From positions 1 to 12,545 of the forward strand of contig JAUYLU010000017.1 of NCBI GenBank assembly GCA_030699625.1: a stretch of 12,545 nt of DNA. The letters run 5' to 3'. Of this stretch, positions 7,046-12,451 are shown piece by piece (position 1 is the first letter of the stretch; the number at the start of each line of letters is the position of its first letter). Position numbers and translations under genes: made by a program. The stretch comes from a bacterium. GTDB taxonomy: Bacteria; Patescibacteriota; Minisyncoccia; Phycocordibacterales; VMEP01. The notes under the pieces are model-generated. The model was not told where the DNA came from and ran no database searches. It saw only the letters and a program-made list of their open reading frames with translations.

Positions 7046-8371
7046 ATGAAGCGCACGCTTATTCACGAGCTTTCTGACCACATCGGCAAAGAAGTGTCGG
7101 TTTCCGGCTGGGTCTCCATCCGCCGCGACCAGGGCAAAATGGTCTTCATTGACCTCCGTGACCGCAGCGGCACGGTGCAGGGCGTCATCCTGCCGGGAAA
7201 GGAAGCCATGGCCGCCGGGAAGGAGCTCCGCGCCGAATACGTGGTGCGAGCACAAGGAAAGGTGAACAAAAGGCCCGAAAAGAACGTGAACCTGGACGTG
7301 ATGAACGGCGACATCGAGCTCGAGGTGGAAAATCTCGAAATCCTCTCCGTGGCCGACACTCCCTTCGAGCTCGGGGCCGAGGTCAACCTCGACACGTACC
7401 TCGACCACCAGCCGTACACGCTCCGGAGCGGACGCGCAAGGGAGATATTCAAACTGCAGGAAACGCTCATCGAGGCCTTCCGCGCGGCGCTCAAAGCGCA
7501 GGACTTCACCGAATTTCAGGCGCCCGCCATCGTGGGAGGCGACGCCGAGGGCGGCGCCGCGGCCTTCGAGGTCAACTATCATTACGGCCAGAAGGCATTT
7601 CTCGCCACCTCGCCGCAATTCTACAAGCAGATCATGGTGGGCGTCTTCGAGCGCGTCTTCGCCACGCCGAAGGTCTTCCGCGGCGAAAAGCATTCCACCC
7701 CCCGCCACCTGAACGAGTACAGCTCGATGGACTTCGAGATGGGCTTCATCAAGGACCACACCGAGGTGATGGCCGTGCTCGAAACTGCGGTCCACGCCAT
7801 GGTCAAGGAAGCGGAAAAGGCCCATGCAGAGACGCTCGCCGCGTTCAATCCCGACGGCCTGCCGCTCTTCCGCGAAAAAATCCCGGCGCTGAAACTCCGC
7901 GCGGCGCAGAAAATCCTCGGAGTGGGGGAGGAGCCCGACCTCGAGCCCGAGCACGAGCGGGGCATCTCCGAATGGGCGAAACGCGAACACCAAAGTGATT
8001 TCGTCTTCATCACGCACTATCCGGTGAAGAAGCGCCCGTTCTATATCTACGAGGACGAGCGTGACCCCGGGTACACCAAAAGCTTCGACCTTCTCTTCCG
8101 CGGGCTCGAGATCACCACGGGCGGGCAGCGCATCCACGACCACGGCCTCCTCACGGAACGGATACGCGAGCGCGGCTTCGACCCCTCGAAATTCGGCTTC
8201 TATCTCGAGGCCTTCAAGGCGGGCATGCCGCCGCACGGCGGCTCGGCTACGGGACTCGAGCGCATCACCGCGCGGATGCTCAATCTCCCGAACGTGAAGG
8301 AGGCGACGCTTTTCCCGCGCGACCTGAACCGCATCGACACGCTCCTCTCGACCGAAGAAGGAGAGAAATGA
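7046..8371 (+). CDS. aspS: Aspartyl-tRNA synthetase, archaeal type (possibly non-discriminating)
   Basis: A 441-aa class IIb synthetase. It has an N-terminal OB-fold anticodon-binding domain (about 15-100, GWVSIRRDQGKMVFIDLRD) and a catalytic domain without the bacterial GAD insertion. That architecture and length are those of archaeal AspRS rather than the ~590-aa bacterial form. Signatures are AFLATSPQFYKQIM (184-197), motif 2 VFRGEKHSTPRHLNEY (210-225) and motif 3 region MPPHGG...GLERITARM (394-411) followed by EATLFPRD. The ATSPQ and FPRD blocks favour AspRS over AsnRS. Archaeal-type enzymes in bacteria often also charge tRNA-Asn for later amidation by GatCAB. Residue 24, at a position linked with tRNA discrimination in this OB fold (Trp in one archaeal discriminating enzyme, His in non-discriminating ones), is Ser here, so specificity cannot be called. 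Confidence 0.93.
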   Translation: MKRTLIHELSDHIGKEVSVSGWVSIRRDQGKMVFIDLRDRSGTVQGVILPGKEAMAAGKELRAEYVVRAQGKVNKRPEKNVNLDVMNGDIELEVENLEILSVADTPFELGAEVNLDTYLDHQPYTLRSGRAREIFKLQETLIEAFRAALKAQDFTEFQAPAIVGGDAEGGAAAFEVNYHYGQKAFLATSPQFYKQIMVGVFERVFATPKVFRGEKHSTPRHLNEYSSMDFEMGFIKDHTEVMAVLETAVHAMVKEAEKAHAETLAAFNPDGLPLFREKIPALKLRAAQKILGVGEEPDLEPEHERGISEWAKREHQSDFVFITHYPVKKRPFYIYEDERDPGYTKSFDLLFRGLEITTGGQRIHDHGLLTERIRERGFDPSKFGFYLEAFKAGMPPHGGSATGLERITARMLNLPNVKEATLFPRDLNRIDTLLSTEEGEK

Positions 8372-8374
8372 AAG

Positions 8375-8403
8375 AAAAAAGCCGGCCCATGGGCCGGCTT
8401 TTT
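8375..8403. terminator. Strong bidirectional terminator
   Basis: Perfect palindrome GCCGGCCC (8381-8388) / GGGCCGGC (8391-8398), with six A before it (8375-8380) and five T after it (8399-8403). It can terminate aspS on the + strand and the convergent 90-aa gene on the - strand. Confidence 0.93.
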
Positions 8404-8415
8404 GTCGGTAAAAAG

Positions 8416-8688
8416 TCAGTTCCTGCTTCTGCTCTCCGGAAACATGTAGCGCAGGCCGTCCCGCAGCCTTTCTTCCTCTGTCCTCGGCGGCCCCGGCGCG
8501 TTCACCACGACGAATTTGAGGGCCGCCCGGGGATATTTGACGATGAACTCGAAAGGCGCGTAGGGATATTTGCGGTCGTCTTCCCCTTCGCGAAACTTCG
8601 TCGTGACGCACGTCATCTCTCCGGGACAGCGTGCTTCTGCGCACAACAAGACGCACCAGCTGCTCCCTTGAGTCAAATCACATCCCAT
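8416..8688 (-). CDS. Small Cys-rich protein of unknown function
   Basis: A 90-aa minus-strand gene that I do not recognise. The N-terminal third holds five Cys (residues 3, 12, 16, 21 and 27), spaced loosely like a small metal site or disulfide cluster. The rest, with PYAPFEFIVKYPRAALKFVVV and a charged C-terminus (TEEERLRDGL), looks like a small mixed alpha/beta domain. Three observations support a real gene: a GGAGG Shine-Dalgarno 4 nt before the ATG, a bidirectional terminator 13 bp past its stop, and no competing gene on the other strand. It is monocistronic and transcribed away from scpA. The Shine-Dalgarno sets it apart from most genes here. Confidence 0.72.
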   Translation of the reverse strand: MGCDLTQGSSWCVLLCAEARCPGEMTCVTTKFREGEDDRKYPYAPFEFIVKYPRAALKFVVVNAPGPPRTEEERLRDGLRYMFPESRSRN

Positions 8689-8692
8689 GGTT

Positions 8693-8697
8693 CCTCC
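8693..8697 (-). promoter_or_regulatory. Shine-Dalgarno site of the 90-aa gene
   Basis: On the minus strand GGAGG precedes the ATG at 8688 by 4 nt (AACC). It fixes the start of this gene. Confidence 0.7.
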
Positions 8698-8736
8698 GGA
8701 TCACGAATCAATGGTGTGGCGGTTTGCTCCTGCTTC

Positions 8737-8750
8737 TAGTGAAAACACTA
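8737..8750. promoter_or_regulatory. Inverted repeat near the expected transcript start of the 90-aa gene
   Basis: TAGTG (8737-8741) / CACTA (8746-8750) around AAAA. It lies just downstream of the candidate minus-strand -10 and could be an operator or a small 5' hairpin. Five base pairs can arise by chance. Confidence 0.3.
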
Positions 8751-8751
8751 C

Positions 8752-8757
8752 ATCATA
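8752..8757 (-). promoter_or_regulatory. Candidate -10 for the 90-aa gene
   Basis: TATGAT on the minus strand (one mismatch to consensus), with only an AT-rich -35 region. It would give a leader of roughly 55-60 nt containing the Shine-Dalgarno site. The gene-free stretch 8689-8991 is fully accounted for by this promoter, the divergent scpA promoter and the trefoil element. Confidence 0.35.
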
Positions 8758-8782
8758 AAACAAGAATAGTCAATTAAAAAAC

Positions 8783-8811
8783 TTGAAAAAACGGCTCAAC
8801 AGAAGTACTAT
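8783..8811 (+). promoter_or_regulatory. scpA promoter, leaderless geometry relative to the left ATG of the element
   Basis: TTGAAA (8783-8788), a 17-bp spacer and TACTAT (8806-8811). The -10 ends 7 nt before an ATG at 8819, which is the left copy of the ATGG duplication flanking the trefoil element. The true scpA ATG is 173 nt further on. The spacing to 8819 equals that of the leaderless genes in this window. Confidence 0.65.
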
Positions 8812-8822
8812 GGAGCGAATGG

Positions 8823-8991
8823 TCCTGTTAGAGATAATCCTTTGACGGGTGGGGCCAGAGAAGCAATAGTTCGCTATGCGAGTCAAAGGATTACGGGAAC
8901 GCGCAGATGACAAAAACCGAGAAAGATCTAAAAACTAATTTTAAGGAAGCGCCCTCCACGCATAGAGCAAGCGTTCCCTATCTCTAACAGG
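8823..8991 (+). mobile_element. Trefoil element copy A, inserted at the scpA start codon
   Basis: A 169-bp element bounded by terminal inverted repeats (TCCTGTTAGAGATA at 8823-8836; TATCTCTAACAGG at 8979-8991) and flanked by the direct repeat ATGG (8819-8822 and 8992-8995, the latter the scpA start). As RNA or single strand it folds as a three-way junction. P1 pairs 8823-8836 with 8979-8992. P2 pairs 8837-8846 with 8882-8891 and carries an upper hairpin 8863-8879 with a TTCG loop. The linker is TAC (8892-8894), and P3 pairs 8895-8902 with 8971-8978, flush against P1. Inside P3 is an A-rich core (8921-8939) shared with copy B. P1 pairs with the first bases of the scpA ATG. I know no named family with these features. 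A MITE-like transposon, a splicing RNA or a cis-regulatory leader are all possible. Confidence 0.72.
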
Positions 8992-9732
8992 ATGGAAACC
9001 GAGTACAAAGTGCGGACGCATGCGTTTGAGGGGCCGCTCGAGCTCCTCCTCGAGCTCATCGAAAAAAAGAAGCTCGGCATCAATGACATCTCGCTCGCGC
9101 AGGTGACCGACGATTTCATCGCTTACCTGAAATCGCTCGGTGCCGTCCCTCTTTCCTATACCGCGAATTTCATCATGACGGCGGCTTCGCTCGTCCTCGT
9201 CAAATCGAAATCGCTCCTTCCCTCGCTCGCGCTCTCGAGCGAGGAGGAAAGCAATATCGACGAGCTCAAGCGGCGGCTTCTCCTCTATCAACTCTTCAAG
9301 GGAGTGGGGGAGAAGCTGCGCGCCCTCTACGGCGCGCTTCCGCTCATGAAGCGGCCGTACCCGAAAATAACGCCGCTCTTCGTTCCGGACGATAAGCTCA
9401 CTGTCGCGCTCCTCCGGACAAGCATGGACGACGTGTTCGCGAACGTGCCGCAAAGAGAAAAGGCGCCGGAGGTAATGCTCAAAAAAGTGCTCTCCATCGA
9501 GGAGATGATCGACACGCTCACCGAGCGGGTCGAAGCCGCCATGAGGCTCTCCTTCAGGGACTTCTCGAAGCACGGCAAAGGAAGGAGCAGGGACGAGAAG
9601 GTCTATGTCATCGTCTCGTTCCTCGCCATCCTCGAGCTCGTGAAGCAGGGTGTGGTCGAAGCGAAACAAGATAGGGAATTCGATGACATCGAAATCGCCT
9701 CCGCACGCGAGCAGGCCGCCGTACAATCATGA
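8992..9732 (+). CDS. scpA: Segregation and condensation protein A (kleisin)
   Basis: A 246-aa ScpA, the kleisin that bridges SMC heads and binds ScpB to form the bacterial condensin used in chromosome compaction and segregation. The N-terminal domain shows FEGPLELLLELIEKKKLGINDISLAQVTDDFIAYL in pieces typical of ScpA (12-46), then an helical region (ASLVLVKSKSLLPS). The C-terminal winged-helix end has VIVSFLAILELVKQGVV (near 207-223). The length is normal. The ATG at 8992 abuts the right end of trefoil element copy A, with no spaced Shine-Dalgarno. The TGA (9730-9732) overlaps the ATGA that forms the left flank of copy B. The gene thus lies between two copies of the element, whose arms could also pair across it. 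Confidence 0.95.
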   Translation: METEYKVRTHAFEGPLELLLELIEKKKLGINDISLAQVTDDFIAYLKSLGAVPLSYTANFIMTAASLVLVKSKSLLPSLALSSEEESNIDELKRRLLLYQLFKGVGEKLRALYGALPLMKRPYPKITPLFVPDDKLTVALLRTSMDDVFANVPQREKAPEVMLKKVLSIEEMIDTLTERVEAAMRLSFRDFSKHGKGRSRDEKVYVIVSFLAILELVKQGVVEAKQDREFDDIEIASAREQAAVQS

Positions 9733-9884
9733 TCCTGTTAGAGATAAGCCTTTGGCAATGGTACGTTGCCAAAGGCTTACGGGAACGTATACAGTACCTA
9801 AACATGGGAAAGAAATTTAAAACTAATCGTAGGGGAAACGTTCTCCAGGCAGAGGACAAGCGTTCCCTATCTCTAACAGGATGA
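9729..9884 (+). CDS. Possible 51-codon ORF spanning element copy B
   Basis: An ATG inside the left ATGA (overlapping the scpA stop) opens a 51-codon frame that runs through the whole element and stops at the TGA overlapping the scpB ATG. The product would be basic, starting MILLEISLWQWYVAKGLRER and ending AEDKRSLSLTG. In copy A the equivalent frame is in register at both ends (KGLRER and SKRSLSLTG can be read) but is broken by at least five stops, the first after 8 codons. It is probably a by-product of the repeat sequence. If translated, it would keep ribosomes coupled from scpA to scpB. Confidence 0.2.
   Translation: MILLEISLWQWYVAKGLRERIQYLNMGKKFKTNRRGNVLQAEDKRSLSLTG
9733..9880 (+). mobile_element. 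Trefoil element copy B, inserted at the scpA/scpB junction
   Basis: A 148-bp second copy with the same ends (9733-9746 and 9868-9880) and flanked by ATGA (9729-9732 and 9881-9884, the latter the scpB start). P1 pairs 9732-9746 with 9868-9882 (15 bp). P2 pairs 9747-9758 with 9766-9777 around a 7-nt loop. The linker is again TAC (9778-9780), and P3 pairs 9781-9788 with 9860-9867, including one G-T wobble. Compared with copy A, P2 keeps pairing through two compensatory changes (T-A to G-C and A-T to G-C), and its upper part is quite different. The A-rich core is at 9808-9827, followed by a hairpin 9832-9837/9841-9846. A TACAAT at 9722-9727 could act as a -10 just upstream, without a clear -35. 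Confidence 0.72.
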
Positions 9885-10447
9885 CCCTCCCGCTCGAATC
9901 ACGCATCGAGGCGGTCCTTTTCTTCACCACCGACGCCATCTCCGTGGGGAAGCTCGCGAAGCTCCTTAATGCCGGAAAAGAAGAAATCGAAACGGCGCTC
10001 GGAGCGCTCGAGGCATCGCTTCTCGGGCGCGGGCTCTCGCTCATGCGAGAAGGCGACGAAGTGATGCTCGCGACCGCCTCCGAAATGGCGCCTTTCCTCG
10101 AGGCGCTCTCCAAAGAGGAGCGCGAGGGCGAGCTTTCCAAGGCATCGGTCGAAACGCTCTCCATCATCCTCTACAAAGACGGTGCCACCAAGAGCGAGAT
10201 CGATTATATCCGCGGCGTGAATGCCGCCTATATCCTCCGGGCGCTCGAGATCAGGGGGCTTGTGGAGAAGAAACAAAATCCGAAGGACGGACGGAGCCAT
10301 CTCTATGTGCCTACGTTCGATCTCTACGCCCATCTCGGCCTCAAAAAGAAAGAAGAGCTTCCCGATTACGCGCGCCTCCGCGAATCGCTTGCCGCCCTCA
10401 TGGAAGAAGGGATGCGCGATGAGAACGGCGAACCAAGAACCCCATGA
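9881..10447 (+). CDS. scpB: Segregation and condensation protein B
   Basis: A 188-aa ScpB, the dimeric winged-helix partner of ScpA in the SMC-ScpAB complex. It opens with the family pattern ESRIEAVLFFTTDAISVGKLAKLL and has the strongly conserved second half LSKASVETLSIILYKDG, TKSEIDYIRGVNAAYILRAL and RGLVEKKQNPKDGRSHLYVP, with FDLYAHLGL near the end. Length and domain order are normal. The ATG abuts the right end of element copy B. The 3' end overlaps the carboxypeptidase start by 4 bp (ATGA), so translation of the two is probably coupled. Confidence 0.95.
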   Translation: MTLPLESRIEAVLFFTTDAISVGKLAKLLNAGKEEIETALGALEASLLGRGLSLMREGDEVMLATASEMAPFLEALSKEEREGELSKASVETLSIILYKDGATKSEIDYIRGVNAAYILRALEIRGLVEKKQNPKDGRSHLYVPTFDLYAHLGLKKKEELPDYARLRESLAALMEEGMRDENGEPRTP

Positions 10448-11346
10448 GCCCACGCAGTATTCTCATCATCGTCGCGCTCGTCGCGATTGCCACATCGTTC
10501 GAATTGCTTCGGCTCGATGAAGAGACGGAGAAGGTCGCGCAGAGGGAGAGAGAAGCCATCGGTCTCGCCTTCAGGGAGCTTTCCATCGAGGGGAAAGCGG
10601 TCTACGTGTACGATGTCGCGGAAGGCCGGGAGCTCTACTCGAAGAACGGCGAATTGCCGCTTCCGCTTGCGTCGCTCGTGAAGCTCATGACCGGCCTCGT
10701 GGCCGTCGAGGAATCGCCGAATGCGCTCACTATAAAGATCGGCCGCGGGGCGCTCATGAAGGAAGGAGACACGGGACTGCTCGCGGAAGAGCGCTGGGAC
10801 CTCGCCCGGCTCGTGGCCTTCACCCTCACCACCTCGTCGAACGACGGGGCGGAGGCGCTCGCCGTCGCCCTCACCCCATACCTTAAGGACGGCGAAGGGA
10901 ACCCTTCCACGTTTTCGGAAGCCATGAACGAAAAAGCGGAGTCGCTCAGCATGTCAAGTATGTATTTTTCGGGAAGCACCGGCCTCGACGAGAACGGCGC
11001 GGTGGGCGGCTACGGCTCGGCCAAGGACGTGGCGCTCCTCCTCGCGTATCTCCTTGAAAAGCATCCCGCCCTCCTTGAGCCGACCGCCTACGAAGCCACT
11101 TCCTTCGCCTCCGCCGACGCCCTCCATAACGCCGAAAATACCAACAAGCGCGTCGCTTCCATTCCCGGCCTCATCGCCTCAAAAACGGGCTTCACCGACC
11201 TCGCCGGAGGGAACCTCGCCATCGCCTTCGAGCGCGGCCCCGGGCATCCCATCGTGATCGTGGTGCTCGGCTCGTCACAGGAAGGGCGGTTCGATGACGT
11301 GGACAAGCTCGTGCGGCGGGCCATCGAGCTCGGCGGGCGGCCATAA
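10444..11346 (+). CDS. D-alanyl-D-alanine carboxypeptidase (peptidase S11, PBP5-like)
   Basis: A 300-aa serine peptidase that trims or cross-links D-Ala-D-Ala stem peptides outside the cytoplasmic membrane. The N-terminus has one hydrophobic segment (about 4-19) serving as signal anchor. All three active-site motifs are intact: SLVK (77-80, nucleophile Ser77 and Lys80), SSN (131-133) and KTG (247-249). The protein ends soon after the transpeptidase-like domain, so the beta-rich C-terminal domain of larger PBP5 proteins is absent. It starts inside the scpB stop (ATGA overlap) and is followed 49 bp later by mraY, making a run of cell-wall genes. No lipobox is seen. Confidence 0.92.
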   Translation: MSPRSILIIVALVAIATSFELLRLDEETEKVAQREREAIGLAFRELSIEGKAVYVYDVAEGRELYSKNGELPLPLASLVKLMTGLVAVEESPNALTIKIGRGALMKEGDTGLLAEERWDLARLVAFTLTTSSNDGAEALAVALTPYLKDGEGNPSTFSEAMNEKAESLSMSSMYFSGSTGLDENGAVGGYGSAKDVALLLAYLLEKHPALLEPTAYEATSFASADALHNAENTNKRVASIPGLIASKTGFTDLAGGNLAIAFERGPGHPIVIVVLGSSQEGRFDDVDKLVRRAIELGGRP

Positions 11347-11360
11347 GCTCACCGTAAAAG

Positions 11361-11389
11361 TTGGTGACAAAATTAGTGCGGGGTATACT
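11361..11389 (+). promoter_or_regulatory. mraY promoter, leaderless geometry
   Basis: TTGGTG (11361-11366), a 17-bp spacer and TATACT (11384-11389). The -10 ends 6 nt before the ATG at 11396, again predicting a leaderless or nearly leaderless mRNA. It also argues against any mraY start further upstream inside the carboxypeptidase gene. Confidence 0.65.
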
Positions 11390-11395
11390 GTCCTC

Positions 11396-12451
11396 ATGAT
11401 TCTTGACGTCGTCAAAGTGTTCGCGCCGACCGCGTTCGCCTTTTTCATCGGCATCGCCATCACCCCGCTCCTCACGCACTATCTCTACAAATACAAGGCA
11501 TGGAAAAAGCAGAGCGTTCAGCTCTCGCTCGATGGGCGGGCCGCGCCCATTTCGGCCGCTCTCCACAATGACGAAGTCAAGAAAACGCCCCGGATGGGAG
11601 GCGTCGTCATTTGGGGAAGCGTCCTTTTCACCACCCTTCTCGCATATCTTCCGTCGCTTTTCATGCCGGACGCCTTCACCGAGAAGATGAACTTTCTTTC
11701 ACGGAACCAGACGTGGCTCCCGTTCTTCACGCTCATCGCCGCGTCGCTCATCGGCCTCGTCGACGACCTGCTCGTCGTCGGGAACAAGGGCGGCTATATC
11801 GGCAAAGGGCTTCCCTTGTCGCTCCGCATCGGGCTTGTCCTCCTCATCGGCCTCGTCGGGGCGTGGTGGTTCTACGCGAAGCTCGGCGTATCATCGGTCG
11901 GCGTGCCGTTCTACGGCGAGCTCAACCTCGGCCTCTTTTTCATCCCGTTCTTCATGCTCGTCATGCTCGCCCTCTTCTCGGGCGGCGTTATCGACGGCAT
12001 CGATGGGCTCTCGGGCGGCATCATGGCGACCATCTGGAGCGCCTATGCGGGCATCGCTTTTTTCCAGAACCAGATCGACCTCGCCGCTTTCTGCGCCGTC
12101 GTGGCAGGCGCCATCCTCGCCTTCCTCTGGTTCAATATCCCGCCCGCGCGTTTTTATATGTCGGAGACGGGCATGCTCGGGCTCACCACGGCACTCGCGG
12201 TCGTCGCCTTCCTCACCGATTCGGTCCTCGTCCTCCCCATCATCGCTTTCCCGCTCTTCGTCGCTTCGGGCTCGGTCATCGTCCAGATGCTCTCGAAGAA
12301 ATTCCGAAACGGCAAAAAGGTATTCCTGGTGGCGCCGGTCCACCACCACTTCGAAGCTCTCGGCTGGCCGTCGTACAAGGTGACCATGCGCTTCTGGGTC
12401 ATCTCGGTGGTCGCCGCCATCGTCGGGATGATCATCGCGCTCGTGAGCTGA
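11396..12451 (+). CDS. mraY: Phospho-N-acetylmuramoyl-pentapeptide transferase (MraY), divergent
   Basis: A polytopic membrane enzyme of 351 aa that moves phospho-MurNAc-pentapeptide from UDP to undecaprenyl phosphate, giving lipid I. The start is placed at ATG 11396, directly after the promoter; the frame stays open further upstream inside the preceding gene, but that extension is not needed. Seen: TPRMGG (64-69), the Asp pair LVDDLL (121-126), GVIDGIDGLSGG (197-208) and the MraY-specific PVHHHFEALGWP (314-325), with many hydrophobic segments. Two usually invariant spots differ. NLTDGLDGL is GVIDGIDGL, and the MGDTGS motif carrying the third acidic residue reads MSETGM (Asp to Glu at 257). 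The HHHFE block favours MraY over the related GlcNAc-1-phosphate transferases. The next dcw-type gene would lie past the window. Confidence 0.9.
   Translation: MILDVVKVFAPTAFAFFIGIAITPLLTHYLYKYKAWKKQSVQLSLDGRAAPISAALHNDEVKKTPRMGGVVIWGSVLFTTLLAYLPSLFMPDAFTEKMNFLSRNQTWLPFFTLIAASLIGLVDDLLVVGNKGGYIGKGLPLSLRIGLVLLIGLVGAWWFYAKLGVSSVGVPFYGELNLGLFFIPFFMLVMLALFSGGVIDGIDGLSGGIMATIWSAYAGIAFFQNQIDLAAFCAVVAGAILAFLWFNIPPARFYMSETGMLGLTTALAVVAFLTDSVLVLPIIAFPLFVASGSVIVQMLSKKFRNGKKVFLVAPVHHHFEALGWPSYKVTMRFWVISVVAAIVGMIIALVS

Noticed and set aside
7037-8656. Long minus-strand open frame opposite aspS, and similar long frames opposite dnaK, the kinase and mraY
   Set aside because: These are shadows of GC-rich genes with strong family matches on the + strand; their products are low-complexity and match nothing recognisable.
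8895-8930. Hammerhead ribozyme core in element copy A (CAGATGA and GAGAAAG)
   Set aside because: The required CUGANGA is off by one base, and neither piece is conserved in copy B, so the shared structure is not a hammerhead.
8823-9880. Integron attC sites separating scpA and scpB as gene cassettes
   Set aside because: The arms read GTTAGAG on the 5' side and CTCTAAC on the 3' side, the reverse of attC order (RYYYAAC then GTTRRRY), and the heptamers do not meet the consensus. Conserved housekeeping genes in normal order also argue against cassettes.
11294-11395. N-terminal extension of MraY inside the carboxypeptidase gene
   Set aside because: The frame is open there, but the promoter at 11361-11389 and normal MraY length place the start at 11396.
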